A DNA stretch of 64,000 nucleotides. It comes from Allopontixanthobacter confluentis. GTDB lineage: Bacteria; Pseudomonadota; Alphaproteobacteria; Sphingomonadales; Sphingomonadaceae. The notes beneath the pieces are model-generated. The model saw only the letters and a list, made by a program, of their open reading frames with translations, ran no database searches and had not been told where the DNA came from. Each line of letters begins with the position of its first letter. Position 1 is the stretch's first letter. The stretch spans positions 331,001 through 395,000 of the forward strand of contig NZ_WTYU01000001.1 of the NCBI RefSeq assembly GCF_009827615.1, given 5' to 3'. Both the position numbers and the translations under genes were made by a program. Shown piece by piece: positions 27,424 to 36,450 of this stretch.

Positions 27424-28428
27424 TTAGAGGATCAGTTCAATTGCAGCTGCAACAAGCTGCGTCTTTGGATCGATCTGATAGACATAGCCGTCAGAATAGC
27501 GATAATTTGCCTGCGGTGTGTCATAATACCGGTCGCGGTAAGCCGTCGGCACATTGTATACATCATAACCCGATGGCGCGCGCTGGCCGATGGAGAAATC
27601 ATCACCCGTCAACAAGGCCACAATCGACGAAATTGCCGTTGTTTCGGGATCGACCCGGTAGATCACATTATCCGCGTAGCGGTAAGAATCCTGCCCGCCC
27701 AGATTGTAGTAATCGACATAATAATCGGGGGCCTGATAGGACTGATAATTGGTCGGCCAGGCACTGCCCAGGCTCAACGCGCCGCCCAGCAGGGGGATGT
27801 AACTGGACACGCCGCCATTGTTGCCCATGCGCAGCAGATAGCCCTGATCGTAAAGGTAACGGCCATTACCGAGCGATGAATAGCCGAAATAGTCAGGCTG
27901 GTAATATTGCGCGCCGCCTGCACCCTTTTTCGCAAGGCCTGGTGGTGTGCAACCATTTCGCTTTTTCGCAAGACCGGGAGGGCAACCATCGATCATTTCG
28001 CCGAACCGGACGCCATCACGCATGTCATTAGCGTTCCGGATCCGCTGGTTGCGATCATCACGATCATTCCGGCCGTAATAGTCGCCACGATCGGAGGTAT
28101 TTACCCGGTCACGCTTCGCATCAGCCTTGGCATTATTCTTGTATGCCGCGCCATTTCCCTGACGCGAGGATGCTGATTTTTCAGCTTTCTGGACATTTTT
28201 GGCCTGAACATTTTTTGCGCCAGAATTGTGATTCTGAGCTTTCTCAGGCTTGCGATCCTGGGCCTTTTGATTGCCGCGGTTTTCACCGCCTGAATTGCCG
28301 GTGGCTTTCTGGGATTTTTCCGAAGCGCCGTTTTTGCCATTACCGTTACCATTGCCCTTGCCGGGATCGGCATTTGCCATGGTGGCGGTCATCGCAATCA
28401 CGGCTGCTGCTACAACGAACTTACGCAT
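27424..28428 (-). CDS. Secreted RcnB-like protein with PPGLAKK repeats
   Basis: 334 residues from ATG 28428 with GGAG upstream. Residues 1-22 are a signal peptide (ends MANADP). Residues 23-130 are a disordered Gly/Asn/Lys/Gln/Arg tract. At about 148-168 two copies of a CPPGLAKK-type motif stand in tandem (CPPGLAKKRNGC, TPPGLAKK), a pattern I know from RcnB-family secreted proteins of Sphingomonadales. The C-terminal half has two similar Tyr/Asp-rich modules (YRYADNVIYRVDPETTAISSIVALL and YRYSDGYVYQIDPKTQLV), probably an internal duplication. Function is unknown; nickel/cobalt homeostasis is known only for E. coli RcnB. Confidence 0.78.
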   Translation of the reverse strand: MRKFVVAAAVIAMTATMANADPGKGNGNGNGKNGASEKSQKATGNSGGENRGNQKAQDRKPEKAQNHNSGAKNVQAKNVQKAEKSASSRQGNGAAYKNNAKADAKRDRVNTSDRGDYYGRNDRDDRNQRIRNANDMRDGVRFGEMIDGCPPGLAKKRNGCTPPGLAKKGAGGAQYYQPDYFGYSSLGNGRYLYDQGYLLRMGNNGGVSSYIPLLGGALSLGSAWPTNYQSYQAPDYYVDYYNLGGQDSYRYADNVIYRVDPETTAISSIVALLTGDDFSIGQRAPSGYDVYNVPTAYRDRYYDTPQANYRYSDGYVYQIDPKTQLVAAAIELIL

Positions 28429-28593
28429 TATCAATCTCCTGTTGCCTCTACAACGGCGCGGGATCGATTCGGGTTCCTCTCATGCCTGAGATGAAAGGTT
28501 TAAAGCGCTGGTAAAGTGCCATGAAAGCGAGGGCCGTGAAGGGCGGAATGTGGGTGCGACGATCTGAGGGCCGCCAACCCTCAACACCGCATG

Positions 28594-29184
28594 TCAGCTC
28601 TGGCAATATAGCGCCGCTTCTGCAGCCCTTCGCCTGACCAGACCTGCCATCACGCGGCCTGCAGCCTTGTTCCACCGGCCAAATTCCTTCGCTGCACCGG
28701 AGAAATTCCCCGCGCAGTGGAGTCTGGTCAGCGTGGCCCGGCGGATGGCGCCTGTATTGTAGTGGAAGCTGACCATTGCATCGAACTGATTTTGTGTGGT
28801 GGCCGCATCGCCCAGCGCATTGCGCACATCATCGCTGTAACGGCGCAGGTCAGTTTCCAGCCGCCGGTCGCATTCCTCCATGGTCCAGATTGTGCCCGGC
28901 GCAATATCGGCGCCGGTCGCTCCCCATCCTATCGTGAAAGGCGCGCCGCCACTGGCCGGGTCGGGATAGGCTTCAACCATTCCGTCTGGCCGCACTTTCG
29001 CGCAACCTTCGAAATGCTTGATCAAAACAATTCCGGCATCGCCAATACTGGTCGGGCAGGGCAGAGGCTCACCTTGCGGCAGGCTTGCGCGGCTGATTGC
29101 AGCATCCAGCGCCGATATTTCGGCAGGTCTGAAGCCGCGGCCCAGCAGGCGGCGCACTTCGTCGAAAATAGTTTTGCGGTCCAT
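28594..29184 (-). CDS. GH24 lysozyme (phage-type endolysin fold)
   Basis: Muramidase of glycoside hydrolase family 24, 196 residues from ATG 29184 (GTG 29190 possible). The catalytic glutamate is E59 in IKHFEGC; the beta-hairpin region YPDPASGGAPFTIGWGAT, and FDAMVSFHYNTG, are the family hallmarks. It lacks a signal peptide and carries a charged N-terminal extension of about 48 residues (VRRLLGRGFRPAEISALDAAI). No holin, tail or other phage gene is nearby, so it looks like a chromosomally domesticated enzyme. It is divergent from the flavin reductase gene at 29360. Confidence 0.9.
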   Translation of the reverse strand: MDRKTIFDEVRRLLGRGFRPAEISALDAAISRASLPQGEPLPCPTSIGDAGIVLIKHFEGCAKVRPDGMVEAYPDPASGGAPFTIGWGATGADIAPGTIWTMEECDRRLETDLRRYSDDVRNALGDAATTQNQFDAMVSFHYNTGAIRRATLTRLHCAGNFSGAAKEFGRWNKAAGRVMAGLVRRRAAEAALYCQS

Positions 29185-29359
29185 TGGCACCGGCCCTCAT
29201 TCCAAGCGTTAGGGCAGATGGCATTAGGCAGATTGGCCCGCTGTAGGAAAATGGTTTCTATCGGCAGTCTGCACTACTAACACGCTGGCCAGCAGATTTG
29301 TTGCTGGCAGGCAGGCGGTTAAAACAGGTCTGTAATCAGCCCCTATTGCGGAGACGGCA

Positions 29360-31021
29360 ATGCAATTCCCATGGCAAACCGGCACCAGCCAGAGCGAGCT
29401 TGACCAGACCGCATGGCCGGACATGGACGATGATCTGCTCGAAATTTTTCGGCAATCGGGCGAACAATGCGACGTGCCGGAAGGCCATGTGCTGTTTGAA
29501 GTGGGGCAGGAAAGCTACGATCTTGTGGTGCTGGTGGCTGGCAAGCTCAACATAATCGACCGCACGGTGGACCGGCTTGCCGCCCATATCGACAAGCCGG
29601 CCTTCGTGGGCGAACTGGGTATGCTCATGAACCAGGGGACATTTCTGGCGTGCGAGGCTGCTGAACCATCCACGGTTATTATCGTGAAGCAGGCCAGGCT
29701 GGCGGAACTGGTGGCCACCGTCCCCGAAGTTGCCGATGTGGTGGTGCCGGCCTTTGCGGCGCGCCGCCGGATATTGATCGAGGATGGCCGCGGCGGACTG
29801 ACGCTGGTGGGCCATGAAAAAGACCCATCGACCAATGCGCTGCGGGCATTTCTTTCGCGCAATAAAATCCCTCACCAATTCGTCGACCGCGATGATGCAG
29901 CAGCAATGGCTGACGTGCGTGAGAATTGCGATCTGCCGGATAGCGAATCCGTGGTGATAACGGGGGACGGGCACGTTCTGGCTGATCCTGACACCAGTGA
30001 AATGGCGCGTGCACTGGGCCTGTGGCTGGATGTGGATACGCAATATACTTACGATATGGTCGTCATCGGCGCTGGGCCATCGGGCCTTGCCGCAGCAGTT
30101 TATGGCGCGTCTGAGGGGTTGAATACGCTGGTGGTGGAAGATTCCGCCATCGGCGGCCAAGCCGGAATGTCCAGCAGGATCGAGAATTATCTGGGTTTCA
30201 CAACCGGAATTTCAGGGGCTGATCTGGCCTATCGCGGCGAGATACAGGCGGTAAAATTCGGGGCCAAAATTGCCATGCCGCGCCGCGCCACGGCCTTGCG
30301 CGAAGGGGTATGCCGCGAAGATACAGGCGTGCGCTGCCTCGAAGTGGATCTTGATGGCGATGTGACTGTCCATACCCGGTCGGTCGTTCTAGCCAATGGC
30401 GTGCAATACAGGCGTTTGCCGCTCGACCGATTGCGCGAGTTTGAAGGCGCAGGCGTCTATTATGCCGCCACCGAACTGGAAGCACGCTTTTGCCGCAAGA
30501 CCAATGCGATAATCGTGGGCGGCGGGAATTCCGCCGGACAGGCCGCAATGTTCCTGTCGCGCCATTCCAGTTGCACCCACATCGTTGTGCGCAATGGCGG
30601 GTTGGCGGAAACCATGTCGTCCTATCTGTCCGACCGGATCGATAGCGACGAGAGCATAGACCTTGTGACGCATAGCGAAGTGGTGGAATTGCATGGTGAC
30701 AAACACCTGGAAGCGGTGACCTTGCGCAATTGCGATACCGGTGAGGAAAAGCGCATTGAAACGCGCGCGCTATTCATCATGATTGGTGCGGTGCCCTATA
30801 CAAAATGGCTGGATGGTGCGCTGGATCTGGACGATCAGGGCTTTGTCAAAACCGGCGCTGCCGTGGGGCAGGAAAACGGGTTTGCAACATCCCTGCCCGG
30901 TGTATTTGCGGTGGGCGATATTCGCTCAGGATCGGTCAAGCGCGTGGCTTCTGCCGTGGGCGAAGGGTCGGTCACCGTGTCGGCTGTTCACCAGTTCATT
31001 GCCGGCCTTACCCTGACATAG
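29360..31021 (+). CDS. Cyclic-nucleotide-domain / thioredoxin-reductase-like FAD oxidoreductase
   Basis: 553 residues with three modules. Residues about 22-125 are a cyclic-nucleotide-binding-like domain (VPEGHVLFEVGQESYDLVVLVAGKL, FVGELGML). Residues about 140-220 are a glutaredoxin-like fold without a CxxC (LRAFLSRNKIPHQFVDRDD). Residues about 228-553 are a thioredoxin-reductase fold with FAD (VVIGAGPSGLAAAVYGAS) and NADPH (IVGGGNSAGQAAMFLS) motifs and a C-terminal GVFAVGDIRSG. Where TrxR has its CxxC, this protein reads YYAATELEARFC, so the normal redox pair is missing. The start is preceded by GGAG. No partner reductase gene is adjacent. Confidence 0.88.
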   Translation: MQFPWQTGTSQSELDQTAWPDMDDDLLEIFRQSGEQCDVPEGHVLFEVGQESYDLVVLVAGKLNIIDRTVDRLAAHIDKPAFVGELGMLMNQGTFLACEAAEPSTVIIVKQARLAELVATVPEVADVVVPAFAARRRILIEDGRGGLTLVGHEKDPSTNALRAFLSRNKIPHQFVDRDDAAAMADVRENCDLPDSESVVITGDGHVLADPDTSEMARALGLWLDVDTQYTYDMVVIGAGPSGLAAAVYGASEGLNTLVVEDSAIGGQAGMSSRIENYLGFTTGISGADLAYRGEIQAVKFGAKIAMPRRATALREGVCREDTGVRCLEVDLDGDVTVHTRSVVLANGVQYRRLPLDRLREFEGAGVYYAATELEARFCRKTNAIIVGGGNSAGQAAMFLSRHSSCTHIVVRNGGLAETMSSYLSDRIDSDESIDLVTHSEVVELHGDKHLEAVTLRNCDTGEEKRIETRALFIMIGAVPYTKWLDGALDLDDQGFVKTGAAVGQENGFATSLPGVFAVGDIRSGSVKRVASAVGEGSVTVSAVHQFIAGLTLT

Positions 31022-31045
31022 GTCTGCTGGTGTCAACCGTGCCCG

Positions 31046-32797
31046 TCAAACCTGGGTAGCTGTTCCTGCGACGACATAGAGCGTTACCAGGATACCGACG
31101 ATTATCGCGCCCGGGCGGTGGCTGTTGGTGCGCTGCCATGCAAAAATGGCGATTATGGCGATGGCTGCCAGCACTGGCACAAACTGGATCGCGATGACGG
31201 TGCTCAGTGGATCAAAATCCGTGATGAGCGACCCCGTGGTGAAAAATATCCCGTAAATCAGCCCCAGCATGACGATGAAGCCGCCGGTCATGGTGAAAAT
31301 GGCTGACACATAACGCATGGCGGGCCGGTCATTTGCGACTGTCATTGCGGCGCATAATGTCCGCAGGCTGACCATGAAGGACAGGGTGAGCGGGATGATG
31401 TAAATTGCCGCGATACCCCATTGCCGGATGCTGGGCAGTTTTACTGCCACAACCCAGAAGCGAAAATCGGTCTGGAACAAAATATCGGTCAGCAGCAGGG
31501 CCAGATAGGCAATGCAGGCGGTTGCTGCTGCAATCGCGATGGATGGCAGCCAAGCTGCAGGGCTGGCCTTGTCCGGCGTTCGGGAAAATCGGCCAATCAG
31601 CAAGGACAGCCCGGCCACCAGCAGCGCCCATAGGGTAATTTGGGTGGTGACTGCCTGCGGCAAAAACGGGGAAGCGGGCAGCAGGAAGAAAGCGGCGATG
31701 AATGCGGGGAAGAACAGGAGCGCTGGCACCGACGTGTTGAGCGCAAATCTGCACCACCAGATCCCACCGCGCGCGTTCATTGCAGGCACGGGGTCAGCCT
31801 TAAGCTGCGAAAAATACGGCAGTTGCAGCAGCATGGCAAAGCTGCCCAGTGCCAGCATGACAAAGCCGATCAGGCCAACACCTGTGCCGACTTCTTTCCA
31901 GATCCAGCGCTGGTTGCCCGCCGGAAGCGGCTTTCCCCCTTTCAGTGTCGCCGCAAACCAGTCGATTGCGCGGCCAATTGAATTGGCGGAAAAATGATTG
32001 CCGGGGTGGGTGGTGGCAGGCTGATACAGAACCCGCGCAGTGCCTTGCGGAATCGAGCCATAAAGCTGCCCTTCGATGACTTGGCCGTCAGTGCCGAAAA
32101 CCGCCTGCAACTTGGGGCTGGATGCAACATCAATCGCACGGTCGGCATTCCACATGATCTTTGAAAATTCGTCATATTTGCTGAATACCAGCGCCAGATT
32201 GCGCGGCCATGCAATTGATCCGTCCTGCGCGAACGGCGCGCCGGTGGATGACCCTTCCAGCACCATGGAGCGATAGGCATCGGGCATGGCCGCGGCTGCC
32301 GCCAGCACGGTCCAGCCGCCCATACTATGGCCTTCAAGACCGATCTGATCAGTATCGACCATCGGCAGTGACCGCAGATAGCGCAGCCCGTCCGGCCCGC
32401 CAAACCCGTTGGAAAATGCCGGGCCGCCGCTATAGCCATGGCCCGTCTGGTCCAGCGCAAGCACGACATAGCCGCGCCGGGCAAACTCAATTGCGAATCC
32501 ATCCTGTGTCTCGCGCGAGTTGATGTAGCCGTGGACCGCCAGAATGCCGGGCGCGGGTGTGTCCCGCGTCGCGCTGGCAGGCACATAAAGCAGGGCGCTC
32601 ATTCGCGTTCCGTCGGCGCCGGCAAAGCGGATGTCGCGGACGGAAATATCGTCAGATGTGCGGATCAGATGCGCCAGAAGGGCGCCCGCAAGGATGATGG
32701 CCAGCCCCGCCAGCGCCAGCCAGCCGCCTGATGCGAGTGAGAACTGCGAATTTTCACGACCTTGTGTGCCTGCCACCAACTGCCCCCTCATCCCCAT
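31046..32797 (-). CDS. Alpha/beta hydrolase fused to a polytopic membrane domain
   Basis: 583 residues. One N-terminal helix (about 25-46, LALAGLAIILAGALLAHLI) precedes an alpha/beta hydrolase of dienelactone-hydrolase/lipase type at about 55-290: the oxyanion HGYINSRE, the nucleophile elbow GHSMGG (S158), and a histidine in THPGNHFS. Residues about 300-583 add about eight hydrophobic helices. The topology would put the hydrolase on the outer face of the inner membrane if the first helix is inserted with its N-terminus inside (inference). The start may be ATG 32797 or 32791. It converges on the flavin reductase gene with 24 nt between stops. Confidence 0.82.
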   Translation of the reverse strand: MGMRGQLVAGTQGRENSQFSLASGGWLALAGLAIILAGALLAHLIRTSDDISVRDIRFAGADGTRMSALLYVPASATRDTPAPGILAVHGYINSRETQDGFAIEFARRGYVVLALDQTGHGYSGGPAFSNGFGGPDGLRYLRSLPMVDTDQIGLEGHSMGGWTVLAAAAAMPDAYRSMVLEGSSTGAPFAQDGSIAWPRNLALVFSKYDEFSKIMWNADRAIDVASSPKLQAVFGTDGQVIEGQLYGSIPQGTARVLYQPATTHPGNHFSANSIGRAIDWFAATLKGGKPLPAGNQRWIWKEVGTGVGLIGFVMLALGSFAMLLQLPYFSQLKADPVPAMNARGGIWWCRFALNTSVPALLFFPAFIAAFFLLPASPFLPQAVTTQITLWALLVAGLSLLIGRFSRTPDKASPAAWLPSIAIAAATACIAYLALLLTDILFQTDFRFWVVAVKLPSIRQWGIAAIYIIPLTLSFMVSLRTLCAAMTVANDRPAMRYVSAIFTMTGGFIVMLGLIYGIFFTTGSLITDFDPLSTVIAIQFVPVLAAIAIIAIFAWQRTNSHRPGAIIVGILVTLYVVAGTATQV

Positions 32798-32855
32798 GAA
32801 GCATCAGCCTAACCCAGTCCTGCCGGAATAGCCATCTGGCATGGCGCAAAGAAAA

Positions 32856-32884
32856 GGGCGCCCGGATAATATCTCCGGACGCCC
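32856..32884 (-). terminator. Terminator of the glnBA operon
   Basis: GGGCGCCCGGA and TCCGGACGCCC form an 11-bp stem with one mismatch and a 7-nt loop; on the minus strand it is followed by TTTTCTTT. It lies 46 nt after the glnA stop. A smaller GGGCC/GGCCC hairpin at 32903-32920 stands between the stop and this stem. Confidence 0.75.
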
Positions 32885-32929
32885 GATTTTGTGGTCGTTT
32901 TTGGGCCTTTTTCTCGGCCCGTCGTCAGA

Positions 32930-34339
32930 TCAGGAGCTGTAATACATATCATATTCAACCGGGCTGGGGGTTGTTTCCCAGCGGGACACGTCTTCCCACA
33001 GCAATTCGGCATAGGCTTCGATCTGGTCCTTGGAGAACACATCGCCCTTGAGCAGGAATTCGTGATCTTCTTCCAGCGCTTCTAGTGCCTCACGCAGCGA
33101 GCCGCATACGGTTGGCACTTCGGCCAGTTCGGCTGGCGGCAGATCATACAGGTTCTTGTCCATCGCTTCGCCCGGATGGATCTTGTTCACGATCCCGTCG
33201 ATACCGGCCATCAACAGGGCGGAGAATGACAGATAGGGGTTAGCCAGCGGATCGGGGAAGCGGAATTCCACCCGTTTGGCCTTGTCGCCCGAACCGTATG
33301 GTATCCGGCACGAAGCAGAACGGTTGCGCGCTGAATAGGCCAGCAGCACCGGCGCTTCAAAACCCGGCACCAGCCGCTTGTAGCTGTTGGTGGTCGGGTT
33401 GGTAAACGCATTCAACGCCTTGGCATGTTTGATTACGCCGCCGATGTAATAAAGGCAGGTGTCGGACAGGCCGGCATAGCCATTCCCGGCAAAGGTTGGC
33501 TTGCCGCCATCCCAGATGGACATGTGGGTGTGCATGCCCGAACCATTATCATCCTTGATCGGCTTGGGCATGAAGGTTGCGGTTTTGCCGTAGGCATGGG
33601 CAACCTGATGCACGACATATTTGTAGATCTGCATGTTGTCGGCAGTTTCGAGCAAGGTGGCAAAAGTGACACCCAATTCGTGCTGCGCTGATGCCACTTC
33701 ATGGTGGTGCTTGTCGCAAGGCAGGCCCATTTCCAGCATGGTCGCAACCATTTCACCGCGAATGTCGACCGCGCTATCAACCGGTGCAACCGGGAAATAG
33801 CCGCCCTTGGCGCGCGGACGGTGAGCCAGATTGCCGCTTTCATATTCGCGGCCGCTATTGGTCGGCAGTTCGATATCGTCGATGCGGAAGCCTGACCCTG
33901 CATAGCCATCTTCAAAGCGCACATCATCGAACATGAAAAATTCGGCTTCTGCGCCCACGAAGATGGTGTCGCCAAGGCCGGTGGTCTTCACAAACGCTTC
34001 AGCACGCTTGGCAGTGGAACGCGGATCGCGGCCATACAGATCGCCGGTCGATGGTTCCACGATGTCGCAGAACATGATCATCATCGGCGTGGCACTGAAC
34101 GGGTCTGTATAAACCCGGTCCAGATCAGGGCGCAGGATCATGTCGGATTCGTTGATCACCTTCCACCCGGCAATCGACGATCCGTCGAACATCAGGCCGT
34201 CTTCCAGTTCATCTTCGCCCAGAATGCCGGCCACCATGGTGAGGTGCTGCCATTTGCCCTTGGGATCGGTGAAGCGCAGATCCACCCATTCGATTTCCTC
34301 GTCCTTGATCTGCTTGAGGACTTCTTTCGCAGTCGCCAT
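32930..34339 (-). CDS. glnA: Glutamine synthetase, type I
   Basis: Makes glutamine from glutamate, ammonia and ATP; a cytoplasmic dodecamer. It has 469 residues, the normal GSI length. Signature blocks are FDGSSIAGW, the metal site [20 protein letters not shown] and the glutamate-binding [17 protein letters not shown] places the adenylylation tyrosine at residue 398 (Tyr397 of the processed enzyme), so it should be controlled by GlnE. A ribosome-binding site (AGAGG) precedes ATG. It follows glnB by 105 nt, a gap with GC-rich inverted repeats. Confidence 0.98.
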   Translation of the reverse strand: MATAKEVLKQIKDEEIEWVDLRFTDPKGKWQHLTMVAGILGEDELEDGLMFDGSSIAGWKVINESDMILRPDLDRVYTDPFSATPMMIMFCDIVEPSTGDLYGRDPRSTAKRAEAFVKTTGLGDTIFVGAEAEFFMFDDVRFEDGYAGSGFRIDDIELPTNSGREYESGNLAHRPRAKGGYFPVAPVDSAVDIRGEMVATMLEMGLPCDKHHHEVASAQHELGVTFATLLETADNMQIYKYVVHQVAHAYGKTATFMPKPIKDDNGSGMHTHMSIWDGGKPTFAGNGYAGLSDTCLYYIGGVIKHAKALNAFTNPTTNSYKRLVPGFEAPVLLAYSARNRSASCRIPYGSGDKAKRVEFRFPDPLANPYLSFSALLMAGIDGIVNKIHPGEAMDKNLYDLPPAELAEVPTVCGSLREALEALEEDHEFLLKGDVFSKDQIEAYAELLWEDVSRWETTPSPVEYDMYYSS

Positions 34340-34444
34340 GTCTTTACCTCTTGAAATTCCAGGGCTGGATGGATCACCGGCTGCGGCCCGCCCCTTGCGG
34401 CCGCCCAGACGGATTATGAAAAACTGTTTACAGGCGCAAACGCC

Positions 34445-34795
<351 letters not shown>

Positions 34796-34862
34796 CTACG
34801 CATCGGGCCGGCGCTGCAGGTGCAGGCCGGACTTCTCGAAATTTCTGCCTCGCGCGTATCAA

Positions 34863-34879
34863 TCCAAGAATCGTGCCAA
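34863..34879 (-). promoter_or_regulatory. Candidate sigma-54 (RpoN) promoter of glnBA
   Basis: On the minus strand the sequence reads TTGGCACGATTCTTGGA. It matches the consensus YTGGCACGrNNNTTGCW at every fixed base except the second base of the -12 GC, which is G. Spacing between the -24 GG and the -12 element is exact. Transcription would begin near 34852, leaving an untranslated leader of about 70 nt before glnB. A direct repeat of CATGCAG (34974-34980 and 34988-34994) about 130 nt upstream is where an NtrC enhancer would be expected, but it does not match the NtrC consensus well. Confidence 0.55.
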
Positions 34880-35029
34880 GGCGTCAAACAGCAGCCTAAC
34901 GCATAGAACGTCCACGCTAAAGAGCGCATTTGGGTGGCTTTGGATCGTGAAGAATTTGATTGTCAGTCAGGGGCATGCAGTTAAGCACATGCAGGCTGAA
35001 GTGAAATTTGCTCAAAAATCGGGCGATGC

Positions 35030-35048
35030 CTGCCTAAAAATCAGGCAG
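35030..35048 (-). terminator. Hairpin downstream of argC (possible terminator)
   Basis: CTGCCT (35030-35035) and AGGCAG (35043-35048) form a perfect 6-bp stem with a 7-nt A-rich loop, 15 nt after the argC stop. The T tract on the minus strand (ATTTTT) is displaced by about ten bases from the stem, so it is a weak candidate. Confidence 0.4.
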
Positions 35049-35063
35049 TGATGTGGCCTGCGA

Positions 35064-36017
35064 TTACAGCGCCAGTCCCGCCGCTTCCGGCAGCCCAGAT
35101 AGGAGATTGAGCGATTGCACGGCTGCGCCGCTTGCGCCCTTGCCCAGATTATCCAATCGGGCAATCAGCCGCGCTTGCGCATTGGGGCCGGTTTCGCCGT
35201 TACCGAACACAAACAATTGCAGCCCGTCCCACGGCGCTGCATCCTTGTGCAGCAGCAACTCGGCAGGCGGATGATCCGCCGGCGCAATGCTGACAATGGG
35301 CGACCGTGCATAGAATTCTGTCAGACAGTCGCGCAGATCATCGGCATTGGCGGCCATATTGCCCGACACCTGCTGCATCACGCCAAGGGGGAGCGGCACA
35401 TCCACCATCATCCCGCGATGGGCATCAACGACTGCGGGCGAAAACACCGGCGCATGGTCCAGCCCGGCATAATGCTGCATTTCGGCCAGATGCTTGTGCC
35501 CCAGACCAAGGCCATAGCCGCGCCAGGCAATATTCGGGTCTTCCAAGAACCGGTCGATCAGCGCATTACCGCCGCCCGAATATCCGGACACCGCATTGAC
35601 GCTATAGGCCCAGCCGGCTGGCAGCAGGCCCGCTTTTACCAAGGGCGCAATCAGCGCCAGAAAACCGGTGGGATAACAGCCGGGGTTCGATATGCGCTTT
35701 GCCCTTGCCACTGCATCACGCCCGACCAGTTCGGGAAAGCCATAGGTCCAGCCGTCCATCACGCGGTGGGCCGTGGATGCATCGATGACACAGGTTCGGT
35801 CATTGGCAATCATCGCGGCGGCGTCGCGCGCGGCATCATCGGGCAGGCACAGGATTGCAACGTCGCAATCATTGATCGCGTCGCGCCGTGCGGCGGGATC
35901 CTTGCGCTGGTCATCGGGCAGGGTGATCAGGCTGAATTCAGCCCTGTCTGCCAGACGGGTGCGAATTTCCAGACCGGTAGTGCCTGCGCCGCCGTCGATA
36001 AAAACGGACGTGGTCAC
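35064..36017 (-). CDS. argC: N-acetyl-gamma-glutamyl-phosphate reductase, type 2
   Basis: Reduces N-acetylglutamyl phosphate in arginine biosynthesis. It has 317 residues from GTG 36017, which overlaps the previous stop (GTGA). The NADP motif is DGGAGTTGLEIRTRL and the catalytic cysteine is C114 in SNPGCYPTGFLALI. The short length and the IDGGAGTTG motif fit the ArgC type 2 subfamily. It is translationally coupled to the small SH3 protein gene upstream. Confidence 0.95.
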   Translation of the reverse strand: MTTSVFIDGGAGTTGLEIRTRLADRAEFSLITLPDDQRKDPAARRDAINDCDVAILCLPDDAARDAAAMIANDRTCVIDASTAHRVMDGWTYGFPELVGRDAVARAKRISNPGCYPTGFLALIAPLVKAGLLPAGWAYSVNAVSGYSGGGNALIDRFLEDPNIAWRGYGLGLGHKHLAEMQHYAGLDHAPVFSPAVVDAHRGMMVDVPLPLGVMQQVSGNMAANADDLRDCLTEFYARSPIVSIAPADHPPAELLLHKDAAPWDGLQLFVFGNGETGPNAQARLIARLDNLGKGASGAAVQSLNLLSGLPEAAGLAL

Positions 36018-36376
36018 TGCTGCGGTGCGGCCAGTGTGCTGGCTGGCACATAGCCAGTGGGGCCATCAGGCCCGCAGCAGCCCCATGCCCATGCAGCGGC
36101 GCCCGTTCCGGTAAAATCCATCACTTCGAAATAGCTTCCAGCGGCCAAGGTGGTGACCGTTTCGGCATCATCACGCGGGGCCAGTTTCAGTTCGACATCC
36201 GCGCCGCCAATTGGGCGGGTCTGGGGCACGACATAATGTGCGACCAGAAATTTGTCGGCCAGGGCAATATGCGCCAGATCGCCCCTGATCGGCAATGTGC
36301 CAGGCTTGGGGCGCACGACCGGGCCATCGAGGGCCAGCAGACCTTCGGGCAGTTCGTATGTGCCAGCTTTATTCAC
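36014..36376 (-). CDS. SH3-only remnant of an NlpC/P60 (C40) peptidase
   Basis: 120 residues. The N-terminal block (PIRGDLAHIALADKFLVAHYVVP) and the following SH3-like domain (LAAGSYFEVMDFTGTGAAAW, GPTGYVPASTL) match, from memory, the two SH3 modules at the front of the NlpC/P60 peptidases that commonly follow the leucyl aminopeptidase gene in alphaproteobacteria. The catalytic C40 domain (Cys-His-His) is completely absent: the frame stops and argC begins inside the stop codon. So it is either a truncated peptidase kept as a binding module or a gene in decay. No signal peptide is seen. It lies 74 nt after pepA. Confidence 0.7.
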   Translation of the reverse strand: MNKAGTYELPEGLLALDGPVVRPKPGTLPIRGDLAHIALADKFLVAHYVVPQTRPIGGADVELKLAPRDDAETVTTLAAGSYFEVMDFTGTGAAAWAWGCCGPDGPTGYVPASTLAAPQQ

Positions 36377-36450
36377 CTGTCTATCATGCCTCGTTCCTAG
36401 CGATGGGCGCGCTTATACGCTTCAGACCTTTCGGGCAAGTTTCCCAACCT

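Noticed and set aside
28594-29184. Prophage remnant around the lysozyme
   Set aside because: No integrase, terminase, holin, tail or attachment-site repeat is visible on either side.
34974-34994. NtrC binding site
   Set aside because: The repeat CATGCAG is direct, not the TGCAC-N-GTGCA dyad expected for NtrC; kept only as a note in the sigma-54 finding.
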